A stretch of DNA of 64,000 nt from Clostridia bacterium (GCA_017516445.1 JAFXCZ010000002.1:43070-107069); one strand, 5' to 3'; positions 1-8,991 are shown, numbered from the stretch's first letter. Program-made: numbers and translations. Notes: generated by a model from the letters alone, not told the origin.

Positions 1-483
1 AAGCGCGAGCTTATAAGGTTGTTTGCAAACCGCGAGGGCGTAATAGTGCTTACCGATAGTGACTCTGCAGGCAATATGATACGCAGTCACATAAAAAGTA
101 TTGCAAATAAAGGTAAAGTATATAATGTATATGTGCCTTGTGTAAAGGGTAAAGAAAAGCGTAAGCCAAAGGCTTCAAAGGAAGGTCTTTTAGGCGTAGA
201 GGGACTTTCAAAGGAAATACTTATAGATGCCTTTATGAAAAGCGGCGTGGTAACGGGCGAAAGCAAGGAAGATGTCCCTAAAATAACCAAGACCGATTTG
301 TTTGAGTATAACCTTTCGGGCACCAAAAATGCTTGTGAAAACCGTAAAAGATTACTTGCAAGCCTAAGCCTGCCCGAAAATTTATCGGCAAATGCTATGC
401 TTGATGTGCTTAATACGCTTTTAAGCTTTGAAGAATTTGAAAAGGCGGTGCAAGAATGCCTAAATCTACAGGACAAAAATTAA
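1..483 (+). CDS. rnmV: Ribonuclease M5, 3' part (TOPRIM + DUF4093)
   Basis: The reading frame is open from base 1, so the true start lies upstream of the window. The visible part encodes the end of a TOPRIM domain, with the acidic motif TDSDSAG around bases 52-72. A basic segment and a DUF4093-like C-terminal region follow, the arrangement of ribonuclease M5, which matures 5S rRNA precursors. The TOPRIM aspartates coordinate the catalytic metal. An internal TTG at base 19 is not a credible start because it would cut into the TOPRIM fold. The last 28 bases overlap the next gene, so the two are probably translationally coupled. A related primase-type TOPRIM protein is the main alternative. Confidence 0.8.
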   Translation, partial: KRELIRLFANREGVIVLTDSDSAGNMIRSHIKSIANKGKVYNVYVPCVKGKEKRKPKASKEGLLGVEGLSKEILIDAFMKSGVVTGESKEDVPKITKTDLFEYNLSGTKNACENRKRLLASLSLPENLSANAMLDVLNTLLSFEEFEKAVQECLNLQDKN

Positions 484-1451
484 AGCTTATTCGTGTTTTG
501 GATATTTTGCGTAAATACAGTGATGAGGAGCATCCGCTTACTGCGAATGAGATTTGCGAAAGGCTGTCTGCAAGCGGTATAGAGGCGGAGCGCAAATCGG
601 TTTATGCCGATATAGAGGCACTTGCCGATTACGGATATGATATTATCCGTTCCTATTCACCAAAAGGCTTTTTCTTAGGCAGCCGCGATTTTGAAGAGGC
701 AGAGATTTATCTTTTGTCAGACGCGGTGCGCACAGCAAAGTTTATAAGTCCTAAAAAAACGCGGGAGCTTGTTAAAAAGCTTGACTCAATGCTGAGCGAG
801 GGACAAAGAAAAAAGCGTGAAAAGGATATATATTTTAATCCCTTGCAAAAATGCAGTAATGAAGAAATTTTTTATAATATAGATACTGTTTCGCGTGCGG
901 TTTCAGAAAATAAAAAGGTTGAATTTGATTATATTTCGCGTGAGCTTAGCGGTAGGCAGTTTGTAAATACTAAAAAGAGAATGAAGGTAAGTCCCTACGC
1001 GCTTACTTGGCAGGATGACCATTATTACCTTATCTGCAATTATGAAAAGTACGATAATTTAATGCATTTACGGCTTGACCGTATTTCTAAAGCCAAGCTT
1101 TGTGAGGAGTCGTCACGGCATTTCAGCCAAGTGAGTGAGTATTCCGACTTTTTTGATACAGCCGATTATACAAACAAGCTTTTCGGTATGCATTCGGGCG
1201 AGCTGCAGACTATAGAGCTTTGCTGTAAAAGGGAAATTGCTAAAACCGTAGCCGACCGTTTTTCTGAAAATATTTTTATTACCAATGTCACTGAGGATGA
1301 GTTTTGTTTTTCCTATAAAGCGGCTATCAGCGAGGCGCTTGTAACCTTTATTTTAAACTACGGCGACAGCATTAAGGTTATAAAACCTGCTTCACTTAAA
1401 AGTATGGTAATAAATCGGGCTGAAAAAGTTTTGGCTATTTATGAAAATTGA
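456..1451 (+). CDS. WYL-domain transcriptional regulator
   Basis: This 331-residue protein has an N-terminal winged helix-turn-helix of the HTH_11/DeoR type (about residues 8-65). A WYL domain follows (about 140-240), recognisable by SPYALTWQDDHYYLICNY and the downstream HLRLDRI. A WCX-like C-terminal extension ends the protein. WYL proteins are usually repressors or activators that sense small ligands or nucleic acids. The start lies inside the end of the ribonuclease M5 gene. The next gene begins 61 bp downstream behind a promoter that contains a perfect palindrome, a candidate operator for this protein, though nothing proves the link. The ligand is unknown. Confidence 0.82.
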   Translation: MPKSTGQKLKLIRVLDILRKYSDEEHPLTANEICERLSASGIEAERKSVYADIEALADYGYDIIRSYSPKGFFLGSRDFEEAEIYLLSDAVRTAKFISPKKTRELVKKLDSMLSEGQRKKREKDIYFNPLQKCSNEEIFYNIDTVSRAVSENKKVEFDYISRELSGRQFVNTKKRMKVSPYALTWQDDHYYLICNYEKYDNLMHLRLDRISKAKLCEESSRHFSQVSEYSDFFDTADYTNKLFGMHSGELQTIELCCKREIAKTVADRFSENIFITNVTEDEFCFSYKAAISEALVTFILNYGDSIKVIKPASLKSMVINRAEKVLAIYEN

Positions 1452-1452
1452 C

Positions 1453-1498
1453 TTGCCGAAAGGCTAAAAGTTTGGTACAATAGTTGAGTATTGTACCA
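1453..1498 (+). promoter_or_regulatory. Promoter with operator-like palindrome before DUF1846 gene
   Basis: A -35-like TTGCCG (1453-1458) and a -10-like TACAAT (1476-1481) are separated by 17 bp. The -10 lies within a 10-bp perfect inverted repeat, TGGTACAATA (1473-1482) and TATTGTACCA (1489-1498), with a 6-bp centre. A dimeric regulator bound here would block the promoter. It could instead act partly as a 5'-end RNA hairpin, but the expected transcription start falls inside the repeat, which favours a DNA operator. Confidence 0.5.
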
Positions 1499-1512
1499 TA
1501 GGGGATAGAAAA

Positions 1513-2997
1513 ATGAATAAAAAAGGATTTGACAATTCAAAATATATAAATTTGCAGTCGCAAAAAATCAGGGATAGAATTGCGCAGTTTGGCGACAAGC
1601 TTTACCTTGAATTTGGCGGCAAGCTTTTTGACGATTACCATGCGGCAAGGGTATTGCCCGGCTTTGAGCCTGATGCAAAGGTTAAAATGCTTTTAGAGCT
1701 TAAGGACGAGGCAGAGGTTGTTATCGTAATTAATGCCGATGCTATTGAAAAGAATAAACGGCGCGGTGACCTAGGTATTACCTATGATTTGGAAACCCTG
1801 CGCCTTATTGACGCTTTTCGTCAGATAGGTCTTTATGTGGGAAGTGTGGTTATTACCTGTTATACGGGACAACCCTCTGCACAGAATTTTGAAAAGCGTC
1901 TTACTTCGCTCGGCATTACTGTTTACCGTCATTATCCTATTGCTGATTATCCCTCAAATATTCCCTTGATAGTAAGTGAAGAGGGCTTCGGTAAGAATGA
2001 TTATATCAAGACCTCGCGCAAGCTTGTTATTGTAACTGCCCCCGGTCCCGGAAGCGGAAAAATGGCTACCTGCCTTTCTCAGCTTTATCACGAAAATAAG
2101 CGCGGTATAAAAGCAGGCTATGCCAAGTTTGAAACCTTCCCTATATGGAGTATTCCGCTTAAGCACCCTGTTAATGTGGCTTACGAGGCCGCAACGGCAG
2201 ACCTTAACGATGTTAATATGATAGACCCGCTCCACCTTGAAGCTTACGGTGAAACTGCGGTTAACTATAACAGAGATATTGAGATTTTCCCTGTGCTTAA
2301 TTCTATTTTAGAGACTATTTTGGGCCAATCACCCTATAAAAGTCCTACAGATATGGGCGTTAATATGGCGGGCTTTGCTATATATGATGATGAGGCGGTA
2401 AGCAGTGCTGCCAAGCAGGAAATTATCCGCCGTTATTATAATTCACTTGTAAGTGTAAGACAGGGTATGGGCGAGCAGTCGGATGTAGCTAAGATTGAAC
2501 TGCTTATGCGTCAGGCAAAGGTCAGTGTTAAGGACCGCCCTGTTGTAGAAGCGGCACTTAGCCGTGCGGAAGAAACAGGCGCCCCTGCAACTGCACTGCA
2601 GTTAGAAAACGGTAAAATCATAACAGGTAAAACCTCAAGCCTTTTGGGTGCTTCCTCGGCACTTATTCTCAACTGCTTAAAGGAGCTTGCAGGTATTCCT
2701 AAGGAAATTGATTTAATTTCACCCACTATTATTGAGCCTATTCAAAAGCTTAAAACAGGTATTCTTGGCAACCATAACCCACGCTTGCATATTGACGAGG
2801 TGCTTGAAGCACTTTCAATCTGCGCAGTAACAAGTGATGTTGCCAAAAAAGCGCTTGAACAGGCACACAAGCTAAAGGGTCTTGAGGCACATTCAACCGT
2901 TATACTCTCCCGTGTGGATGAAAATATTTTCAAAAAGCTGGGTGTCAATATTACTTTTGAGCCCAAATATCAAACTAAAAAGCTTTATCACAATTAA
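1513..2997 (+). CDS. DUF1846 domain protein
   Basis: The 494-residue product matches the length and features of the DUF1846 family of Firmicutes and other anaerobes. It has the N-terminal MNKKGFDNSKYINLQS, a Rossmann-like region with TAPGPGSGKMATCLSQLY (about 176-194, resembling a nucleotide-binding loop), and PIWSIPLKHPVNVAYEAAT. The family's biochemical role is not established as far as I know. The GPGSGK loop suggests phosphate or nucleotide binding. The gene is monocistronic: it has its own promoter with a palindrome and ends just before a strong terminator. Its predicted operator and the upstream WYL gene may form a small regulatory unit. Confidence 0.8.
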   Translation: MNKKGFDNSKYINLQSQKIRDRIAQFGDKLYLEFGGKLFDDYHAARVLPGFEPDAKVKMLLELKDEAEVVIVINADAIEKNKRRGDLGITYDLETLRLIDAFRQIGLYVGSVVITCYTGQPSAQNFEKRLTSLGITVYRHYPIADYPSNIPLIVSEEGFGKNDYIKTSRKLVIVTAPGPGSGKMATCLSQLYHENKRGIKAGYAKFETFPIWSIPLKHPVNVAYEAATADLNDVNMIDPLHLEAYGETAVNYNRDIEIFPVLNSILETILGQSPYKSPTDMGVNMAGFAIYDDEAVSSAAKQEIIRRYYNSLVSVRQGMGEQSDVAKIELLMRQAKVSVKDRPVVEAALSRAEETGAPATALQLENGKIITGKTSSLLGASSALILNCLKELAGIPKEIDLISPTIIEPIQKLKTGILGNHNPRLHIDEVLEALSICAVTSDVAKKALEQAHKLKGLEAHSTVILSRVDENIFKKLGVNITFEPKYQTKKLYHN

Positions 2998-3003
2998 TAG
3001 ACT

Positions 3004-3035
3004 AAGGGGCTGTTTTTTATGACAGCCCCTTTTAT
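3004..3035 (+). terminator. Rho-independent terminator after DUF1846 gene
   Basis: A 10-bp perfect stem, AAGGGGCTGT (3004-3013) with ACAGCCCCTT (3022-3031), encloses an 8-base loop and runs into a short T tract. Confidence 0.85.
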
Positions 3036-3125
3036 TATACTGGTAAAATATCTATTTTTTGTATAATTTTAACAAAAAGCAAACCAAAAGTTGTAAGCGA
3101 GTCTTTTATTTTTAACAAATTTGAC

Positions 3126-3154
3126 TTGAAAATGACATTTTTTGTTGGTATAAT
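3126..3154 (+). promoter_or_regulatory. Sigma-A promoter of the glg operon
   Basis: TTGAAA (3126-3131) and TATAAT (3149-3154) lie 17 bp apart, about 45 bp upstream of the glgC start and downstream of the preceding terminator. Confidence 0.65.
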
Positions 3155-3198
3155 AAATATTGTAATTAGGTGTAAATTAAACCTTAGGAGTGATAACT

Positions 3199-4413
3199 TT
3201 GAAAAGCAAAAAATGCGTAGCAATGCTTTTGGCAGGCGGACAGGGTAGCCGTTTGGGTGTACTTACGAGTAAAATCGCTAAGCCTGCAGTGCCATACGGC
3301 GGTAAGTACAGGATTATTGACTTTCCGCTTTCCAACTGCACCAATTCGGGTATAGATACTGTGGGAATCTTAACCCAGTATAAACCGCTCGAACTTAATG
3401 ATTATGTAGCTTCGGGCAAGCCGTGGGATTTAAACCGTACTGATGGCGGTGTGCATATATTGCCGCCTTATCACAGTCAGCAGGGCGGTAACTGGTACAA
3501 GGGTACTGCAAACGCAATCTATCAGAATCTAGAGTTTTTAGAGCGTTACAATCCCGAATATGTACTTATTCTTTCGGGTGACCATATTTATAAGATGGAT
3601 TATTCGGATATGCTCGCTCAGCATATTGAAGACGGTGCCGACTGCACCATAGCAGTTTTGGATGTTTCTCTTGAAGAGGCTTCGCGTTTCGGTATAATGA
3701 ATGCCCGTGACGACGGCACAATCTATGAGTTTGAAGAAAAACCCAAGCAGCCTAAAAGCACCTTGGCTTCAATGGGTATTTATATCTTCACTTGGGAAAA
3801 ATTAAGATATTATCTCACCGAAGATGAAAAGAACCCCGATTCTTCAAATGACTTCGGTAAGAATATTATACCTATGATGCTCGGCGACAATCAGCTTTTA
3901 AAGGTTTACCGCTTTAACGATTATTGGAAGGACGTCGGCACGGTTGATTCTTTGTGGGAAGCAAACCTTGACCTTTTAAATCCCAACATTAATCTTAATT
4001 TGGCTGATAAAAACTGGAAAATTTACTCTAAAAATACAGGTATGCCCCCGCAGTATATCTCGGGCGAGGCGGTTGTTGAAAATTCACTCATAACCGACGG
4101 CTGTGAAATATACGGCAAGGTAGACTATTCTGTTTTGTTTAAAAACGTAACAGTAGAAGAGGGCGCCAGTGTAGAGTATTCACTTGTAATGCCGGGTGCG
4201 GTTATTAAAAAAGGCGCAAAGGTTAAATATGCAATTATTGCCGAAAACAGCATTATTGAAGAGGGCGCAGTAATCGGTATGGAGCCTAAGGCTACAGGCG
4301 ATGAGAACTGGGGCATTACTGTTATAGGCGATAATCTTACAGTGGGCAAAAACGCAACTGTAGGTGCAAATAAAATGATTACCGAAAATGTAGAGGAGGG
4401 CGTAAATATATGA
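3199..4413 (+). CDS. glgC: Glucose-1-phosphate adenylyltransferase
   Basis: GlgC makes ADP-glucose from glucose-1-phosphate and ATP, the committed step of bacterial glycogen synthesis. The protein is 404 residues, normal for the family. It has the nucleotidyltransferase signature [18 protein letters not shown] near the N-terminus, [11 protein letters not shown], the [10 protein letters not shown] metal/sugar site (about residues 120-130), and a C-terminal left-handed beta-helix. I place the start at the TTG at 3199, because AGGAG (3186-3190) sits 8 bases before it. A GTG at 3190 overlaps that ribosome site and is unlikely. The stop overlaps the glgD start (ATGA), so the pair is translationally coupled. 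The glg genes end with glgA; no branching enzyme or phosphorylase is nearby. Confidence 0.95.
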   Translation: MKSKKCVAMLLAGGQGSRLGVLTSKIAKPAVPYGGKYRIIDFPLSNCTNSGIDTVGILTQYKPLELNDYVASGKPWDLNRTDGGVHILPPYHSQQGGNWYKGTANAIYQNLEFLERYNPEYVLILSGDHIYKMDYSDMLAQHIEDGADCTIAVLDVSLEEASRFGIMNARDDGTIYEFEEKPKQPKSTLASMGIYIFTWEKLRYYLTEDEKNPDSSNDFGKNIIPMMLGDNQLLKVYRFNDYWKDVGTVDSLWEANLDLLNPNINLNLADKNWKIYSKNTGMPPQYISGEAVVENSLITDGCEIYGKVDYSVLFKNVTVEEGASVEYSLVMPGAVIKKGAKVKYAIIAENSIIEEGAVIGMEPKATGDENWGITVIGDNLTVGKNATVGANKMITENVEEGVNI

Positions 4414-5522
4414 GAACATCAGCAGTAGCAGGTCTTATTTTTGCAAATTCAGACGATAAGCTTAAAAAGCTTACTGCAAATCGTTCAATGGCGTCTGTTC
4501 CTTTTGGTGCAAGATACCGCATTGTCGATTTTGCGCTTTCCAATCTTGTCAATACAGGTGTTACCTCGGTAGGTATTATCACAAAGGAAAATTACCGTTC
4601 GCTTATGGACCACGTAGGAAACGGTATTTCGTGGGATTTAGACCGTAAAAACGGCGGTGTATACTTTATTCCGCCTTACTATAAGCGCGGCGTAAAGCGT
4701 TTAATAGGTACTGTAGCATCAATTGTCGGCGCTACCGACTATATTGAAAGATGCGGTGCAGATTATATTGTGCTTTATGATTCGCACATTATTGCTAATA
4801 TAGATTTATCCTCCGCTTTAAAGGCACATAAGACTAAAGGTGCAGATATTACGGTTATTTATCATAACGGCAAATTGCCCGAAAAATCAAGCGAGAAGAT
4901 GATTTTATCCTTAGATGGCGATAACCGCGTTAAAGGAATTGCTTTCAGTGAAGAAAGTCAAGAAACCTGCTTTGGTATCGGTGTAAGTATTATTAATAAG
5001 GATTTACTCTTAAAGCTTGCAACTGAGGCTGACGAGGATGGACTTACAAGCTTCGCAAGAGAGGTTTTAGCTCAAAAAACTGAGGAGCTCAAAATTTTTG
5101 GCTTTGAGCATAGCGAGTATGTAGCTGTAATGGATAATACCGCTACTTATTTTGAAGCGAGTATGGCTTTGCTTGATAAAAAGGTTAGAAGTCAGCTTTT
5201 CAACAAAAAAAGACCGATTTTCACCAAGGTGCGCGACGGTATGCCCACACGTTACGGCGTAAAGGCTTCGGTTAAGAACTGTCTTGTAGGGGATGACTGT
5301 ATAATAGAGGGAACGGTTATAAACAGTATTCTCTCGCGCGGTGTTAAGGTTGCCAAGGGTGCTGTGGTTGAAAACTGTATTTTAATGCAGGAAACCAAGA
5401 TTGGCGAAAACGCAACCGTTTGTAACGTTATTGCCGATAAAAATGCTTCGGTTGATGACTCTGTTGTGCTTAAAGGCACCAGTGAAAGATATTGTTTTAT
5501 TGATAAAAACCAGATTTTATAG
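4410..5522 (+). CDS. glgD: GlgD, regulatory-type subunit of ADP-glucose pyrophosphorylase
   Basis: This 370-residue paralogue of GlgC keeps the nucleotidyltransferase fold ([17 protein letters not shown]) and the C-terminal beta-helix. The GlgC catalytic stretch [10 protein letters not shown] is replaced by [11 protein letters not shown] and the N-terminal G-rich loop is absent. In Firmicutes GlgD is known to be a poorly active partner that modulates GlgC within a heterotetramer. The 4-bp overlap with glgC fits stoichiometric production. It lies between glgC and glgA in the operon. Confidence 0.92.
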   Translation: MRTSAVAGLIFANSDDKLKKLTANRSMASVPFGARYRIVDFALSNLVNTGVTSVGIITKENYRSLMDHVGNGISWDLDRKNGGVYFIPPYYKRGVKRLIGTVASIVGATDYIERCGADYIVLYDSHIIANIDLSSALKAHKTKGADITVIYHNGKLPEKSSEKMILSLDGDNRVKGIAFSEESQETCFGIGVSIINKDLLLKLATEADEDGLTSFAREVLAQKTEELKIFGFEHSEYVAVMDNTATYFEASMALLDKKVRSQLFNKKRPIFTKVRDGMPTRYGVKASVKNCLVGDDCIIEGTVINSILSRGVKVAKGAVVENCILMQETKIGENATVCNVIADKNASVDDSVVLKGTSERYCFIDKNQIL

Positions 5523-5532
5523 GAGATAAGGA

Positions 5533-6954
5533 ATGAAAGTTTTATTTGCTTCGAGTGAGGCTTACCCCTATGCTTGTTCGGGCGGTCTTGCTGATGTTGC
5601 GGGTGCGCTTCCAAAAGCGCTTCGCAAAAGATTTGTAGGCTGTCGGATAATTTTACCGCTTTACGGCACTATTTCGGAGGAAATGCGCAAAACAATGACC
5701 TTCGTTTGCAATATTACTGTGCCTGTTGCTTGGCGCAGACAGTATTGCGGTGTTTTTGAGGCTCATCTTGACGGTGTGATTTATTATTTCATTGATAATC
5801 AGTACTACTTCAACCGTGAGGGACTTTACGGCTATTATGACGATGCTGAGCGTTTTGCATTTTTCTCACGCGCGGTGCTAGAAGTAATACCGCATATCGG
5901 CTTCACACCTGATATAATTCATTGTAACGATTGGCAGACAGCTTTAATCCCTGCGTATCTTAACGCCTTTTATAAGCAAAATGATGTTTATAAGAATATT
6001 AAAACGGTTTATACCATCCATAATATTCAGTATCAGGGCAAGTACGGGGATGAGCTTTACGGCGATGTTTTAGGCTTGCCCGAAGACCAGAAGAGCATAA
6101 TGGAATATGATGGCTGCATAAACTTAATGAAGGGCGGTATTCAGTGCGCTGATAAGATTACTACAGTGTCACCTACCTATGCTAAGGAAATTCTTAATGA
6201 GTTTTATTCCCACGGGCTTGACAGCATTTTAAAGAATTTCACCTACAAGCTGTGCGGAATAGTAAACGGTATTGATGTGGATGTTTATAATCCCGAAACC
6301 GACCCGCTTATTTATAAAAATTACGGAATAGAAAGCCTTAATAAAAAAGTCGAGAATAAAAAGGCACTTCAAAAGGAAATGGGATTACCGCAAAAGGCAG
6401 ATACTCCGCTTATCGGTATAGTAACCCGCCTTGTAAAACACAAGGGCTTAGACCTTGTAAAATGTGTTTTTGAAGACATTTTAAAGCAGGATGTTCAGTT
6501 TGCTATATTAGGCTCAGGTGAATATGAGTTTGAAGAATTTTTCAATTCTATGGCTAAAAAATATCCCGAAAAGGTAGGTCTTGTTTTAGGCTTCAAGCCA
6601 AAGCTTGCACACTGCATTTATGCGGGAGCGGATATTTTCTTAATGCCAAGCCTTAGCGAGCCTTGCGGTCTTGCTCAAATGGTGGCCTTGCGTTACGGCA
6701 CAATACCCATTGTCCGTAAAACAGGCGGTCTTAACGATACTATTACCGATAGCGGTGACGGCAAGGGCAACGGTTTTACTTTTGCAAATTATAACGCTCA
6801 CGATATGCAGACTGCTGTTTGGCGTGCGCTTGAGGGCTATAAGGATAAGGACGGCTGGGATATTTTGCGTAAACGTGCTTTACAGTGCGATAACAGCTGG
6901 AAAGCCTCGGCAAATGCATATATAAGACTTTATAAAGAACTTTTAGGAAAGTAA
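5533..6954 (+). CDS. glgA: Glycogen synthase (ADP-glucose type, GT5)
   Basis: GlgA transfers glucose from ADP-glucose to the growing alpha-1,4-glucan. The 473-residue protein has the GT5/GT-B layout: an N-terminal domain with SGGLADVAGALPKAL, IHCNDWQTALIPAY (about 130) and YTIHNIQYQGKY, then a C-terminal domain with VTRLVKHKGLDLV, the EPCGLAQMVALRYG segment and KTGGLNDT. One oddity is that the N-terminal KxGGL motif reads CSGGL, with Cys at residue 15 where the E. coli enzyme has the ADP-glucose-contacting Lys15. The start has an AGGAGATAAGG ribosome site. It is the last gene of the glg operon. Confidence 0.94.
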   Translation: MKVLFASSEAYPYACSGGLADVAGALPKALRKRFVGCRIILPLYGTISEEMRKTMTFVCNITVPVAWRRQYCGVFEAHLDGVIYYFIDNQYYFNREGLYGYYDDAERFAFFSRAVLEVIPHIGFTPDIIHCNDWQTALIPAYLNAFYKQNDVYKNIKTVYTIHNIQYQGKYGDELYGDVLGLPEDQKSIMEYDGCINLMKGGIQCADKITTVSPTYAKEILNEFYSHGLDSILKNFTYKLCGIVNGIDVDVYNPETDPLIYKNYGIESLNKKVENKKALQKEMGLPQKADTPLIGIVTRLVKHKGLDLVKCVFEDILKQDVQFAILGSGEYEFEEFFNSMAKKYPEKVGLVLGFKPKLAHCIYAGADIFLMPSLSEPCGLAQMVALRYGTIPIVRKTGGLNDTITDSGDGKGNGFTFANYNAHDMQTAVWRALEGYKDKDGWDILRKRALQCDNSWKASANAYIRLYKELLGK

Positions 6955-6960
6955 TAAAAA

Positions 6961-6988
6961 GGGTTGCTAATATTTAGCAACCCTATTA
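6961..6988 (+). terminator. Terminator after glgA
   Basis: A 10-bp perfect stem GGGTTGCTAA (6961-6970) / TTAGCAACCC (6974-6983) has a 3-base loop, is preceded by an A run and is followed by a weak T-rich tail. Confidence 0.7.
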
Positions 6989-7021
6989 TAATAAGTGTAT
7001 AAATAATTGTGAGGTATTATT

Positions 7022-7840
7022 ATGCTTGATATTTTAAAATCTATAATACTTGGTATTATAGAGGGTATAACCGAATGGCTCCCCATAAGCAGTACAGGAC
7101 ATCTTATTGTGGCTGATGAGTTTATAAAGCTAAATATGTCTAAGGATTTTATGGATATGTTTAATGTGGTTATCCAGCTTGGCGCAATTTTAGCTGTTGT
7201 GGTAATCTACTTTAAGCAAATGTGGCCCTTTTCTCTTAAAAAAGAGGAGCATTACATAAAAAAAGACACCTTTTCGATGTGGTTTAAGGTTATAGTAGCA
7301 ATTCTTCCTGCCGCTGTAATCGGTATCCCGCTTGATGATTTTTTTGAAGAAAAGCTACATAATTATATCGTAGTGGCTCTTGCACTTATAGTTTACGGTA
7401 TAGCATTTATCTTTATTGAAAAGCGTAATAAAAGCTTAAAGCCAAAGGTGCAAAGCATTGCCGAAATAACCTATAAGGATGCTTTGCTTATAGGCTGTTT
7501 TCAGGCGCTGTCTTTAATCCCTGGCACTTCAAGAAGCGGCTCTACAATTCTCGGCGCAATTTTAATCGGTGTGTCGCGTGTTGCCGCAGCAGAATTTAGC
7601 TTTTATATGGCGGTGCCTGTTATGTTCGGCGCAAGCGCAATTAAGCTTTTGAAGTTTGGCTTCAATTTTACCGGTGCACAAATGACTATTTTGCTTGTGG
7701 GTATGCTCACCGCCTTTGTGGTTTCGGTAATTGCCATTAAGTTCTTAATGTCGTATATTAAAAGGCGTGACTTTACGGCTTTCGGTTATTACCGTATAAT
7801 TTTAGGTATTATAGTTTTGCTTTACTTTGTTTTAAAATAG
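7022..7840 (+). CDS. uppP: Undecaprenyl-diphosphatase
   Basis: UppP (BacA) dephosphorylates undecaprenyl pyrophosphate at the membrane, recycling the lipid carrier of peptidoglycan synthesis; it can confer bacitracin tolerance. The 272-residue protein has several hydrophobic segments and both family motifs: EGITEWLPISSTGH near the N-terminus and LIPGTSRSGST around residues 165-175, which carries the catalytic Ser/Arg. Length and topology match the family. A GTGAGG ribosome site precedes the ATG. The esterase gene starts 10 bp downstream, so the two are probably cotranscribed. Confidence 0.95.
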   Translation: MLDILKSIILGIIEGITEWLPISSTGHLIVADEFIKLNMSKDFMDMFNVVIQLGAILAVVVIYFKQMWPFSLKKEEHYIKKDTFSMWFKVIVAILPAAVIGIPLDDFFEEKLHNYIVVALALIVYGIAFIFIEKRNKSLKPKVQSIAEITYKDALLIGCFQALSLIPGTSRSGSTILGAILIGVSRVAAAEFSFYMAVPVMFGASAIKLLKFGFNFTGAQMTILLVGMLTAFVVSVIAIKFLMSYIKRRDFTAFGYYRIILGIIVLLYFVLK

Positions 7841-7850
7841 GAGAATAGAA

Positions 7851-8681
7851 ATGATTTTTAAGAAGTTACAGTTAAAGGATTATTTTCCGTTTTTAGCCGA
7901 AAGCGGCGCTAACCCCACGTTAGATATATATTTACCTGACGAGGTTATGAATCGCCCCGATTTTAAAAGACCTTCAATGCTTATCTGCCCAGGCGGTGGC
8001 TATGCTATGTGTTCTCCGCGCGAGGCAGAGCCAATTGCACTTCACCTTTTGCCCGAAGGCTTTAATGTTTTTATTTTGTGGTATACCTGTGCTCCGGCTA
8101 AGTTCCCAACCCAAATTCGTGAGGTTGCCGCCGCAATGGAGCTTATATATAAAAACGCAGAAGAATGGAAGTGCGATACCGATAAAATTTCTATAATGGG
8201 CTTCTCCGCAGGCGGTCATTTAGCAGGTCACTACAGCACAATGTTCGACTGTAAAGAGGTGCGTGAGCTTTTCCCCGAAAGCAAGGCACCAAACGGCGCA
8301 GTACTTTGTTATCCGGTTATTACAGCTACAAAGGGCAAGTGTCACCAAGGAAGTTTTCAAAATTTAGTGGGACACTATCCTTTAACTGAGGATGAGATGC
8401 GTTATTTCAGTCTTGAATACTGTGTAAAGGAGAATACTCCGCCTGCGTTTATCTGGCACACCGCTGAGGATACTTGTGTTCCTGTTTATTCAAGCCTTGC
8501 TTATGCTACCGCTTTAAGTGAGCATAAAATTCCGTTTGAATTAAAGATTTTCCCTCATGGCACACACGGTCTTGCAACCTCTGACAATCAAACCGTAACT
8601 TCAAATGAGCGCTTTTGCGCCTATAATCACCAATGGCTGTCAGAAGCTAAAAAGTGGCTTAAATATATGAATTTAGCATAA
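7851..8681 (+). CDS. Alpha/beta-hydrolase, acetyl-xylan-esterase-like
   Basis: This 276-residue cytoplasmic protein (no signal peptide) resembles the BD-FAE/acetyl-esterase branch of the alpha/beta hydrolases. The oxyanion-hole motif is CPGGGYA, the nucleophile elbow is GFSAGGH with Ser about 119, and the acid is probably Asp207 in HTAEDTCVP. The base is His239 in HGTHG. Relatives remove acetyl or other acyl groups from sugars and oligosaccharides, which would suit the carbohydrate-rich lifestyle seen elsewhere in the window. The true substrate is unknown. It follows uppP by 10 bp and ends at a strong terminator. Confidence 0.82.
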   Translation: MIFKKLQLKDYFPFLAESGANPTLDIYLPDEVMNRPDFKRPSMLICPGGGYAMCSPREAEPIALHLLPEGFNVFILWYTCAPAKFPTQIREVAAAMELIYKNAEEWKCDTDKISIMGFSAGGHLAGHYSTMFDCKEVRELFPESKAPNGAVLCYPVITATKGKCHQGSFQNLVGHYPLTEDEMRYFSLEYCVKENTPPAFIWHTAEDTCVPVYSSLAYATALSEHKIPFELKIFPHGTHGLATSDNQTVTSNERFCAYNHQWLSEAKKWLKYMNLA

Positions 8682-8682
8682 C

Positions 8683-8720
8683 AAAACCTCCATTGATACA
8701 CCGTATCAATGGAGGTTTTA
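8683..8720 (+). terminator. Strong terminator after esterase gene
   Basis: A 17-bp perfect stem, 8683-8699 paired with 8703-8719, has a 3-base loop. Its flanks are A-rich and T-rich, so it can probably act in both directions. On the minus strand it would follow the RNA gene described next. Confidence 0.85.
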
Positions 8721-8736
8721 GTATTTTAAAAATTTT

Positions 8737-8951
8737 AAATTAAAAAAGCTTCCCGCTTTACCGTATCGTGCTTTGATGATAACCTAGCGATAGCCAGGTG
8801 GGTGCCCGCCGTACAGCTTCGCGCTCCCTTCTTCCGAACTCGGCACCGCCGCGGGAGGTCTGCAAGCCCACTGTGCGAGAAAGGGCCCCAAAATAAAAGT
8901 TGTAGGGTTATATAAAGCACGACACGGTAAAACAGGAAGTCGAATGTTATA
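8737..8951 (-). ncRNA. Structured non-coding RNA, class not recognised
   Basis: The ends of this segment form a stem of about 26 bp: 8913-8940 (read on minus) pairs with 8748-8775. Read as minus-strand RNA the three imperfect positions are G-U wobbles. Read as plus-strand RNA they are A-C mismatches, so the transcript is on the minus strand. The 3' arm runs straight into TTTTTT, a built-in terminator. The interior is GC-rich in an AT-rich setting, with nested helices (e.g. ATAACC/GGTTAT, CTCCC/GGGAG, GTGGG/CCCAC). A sigma-A promoter lies just upstream. Size (about 200 nt) and the closed rod shape recall 6S RNA or the raiA-type RNA motif. I see no SRP, tmRNA or RNase P signature. Confidence 0.6.
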
Positions 8952-8957
8952 TATTTT

Positions 8958-8985
8958 ATTATATCAAAAAATTAAAAAAATTCAA
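8958..8985 (-). promoter_or_regulatory. Promoter of the minus-strand RNA gene
   Basis: Read on the minus strand, TTGAAT (8985-8980) and TATAAT (8963-8958) are separated by 16 bp. Initiation would fall near 8950, just before the long terminal stem of the RNA. Confidence 0.6.
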
Positions 8986-8991
8986 TATGTA

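Noticed and set aside
3190-3198. GTG at 3190 as glgC start
   Set aside because: The codon overlaps the AGGAG ribosome site that is well spaced for TTG 3199.
8735-8920. Minus-strand 61-codon open frame
   Set aside because: It lies wholly inside the structured RNA, has no ribosome site and no protein-like composition.
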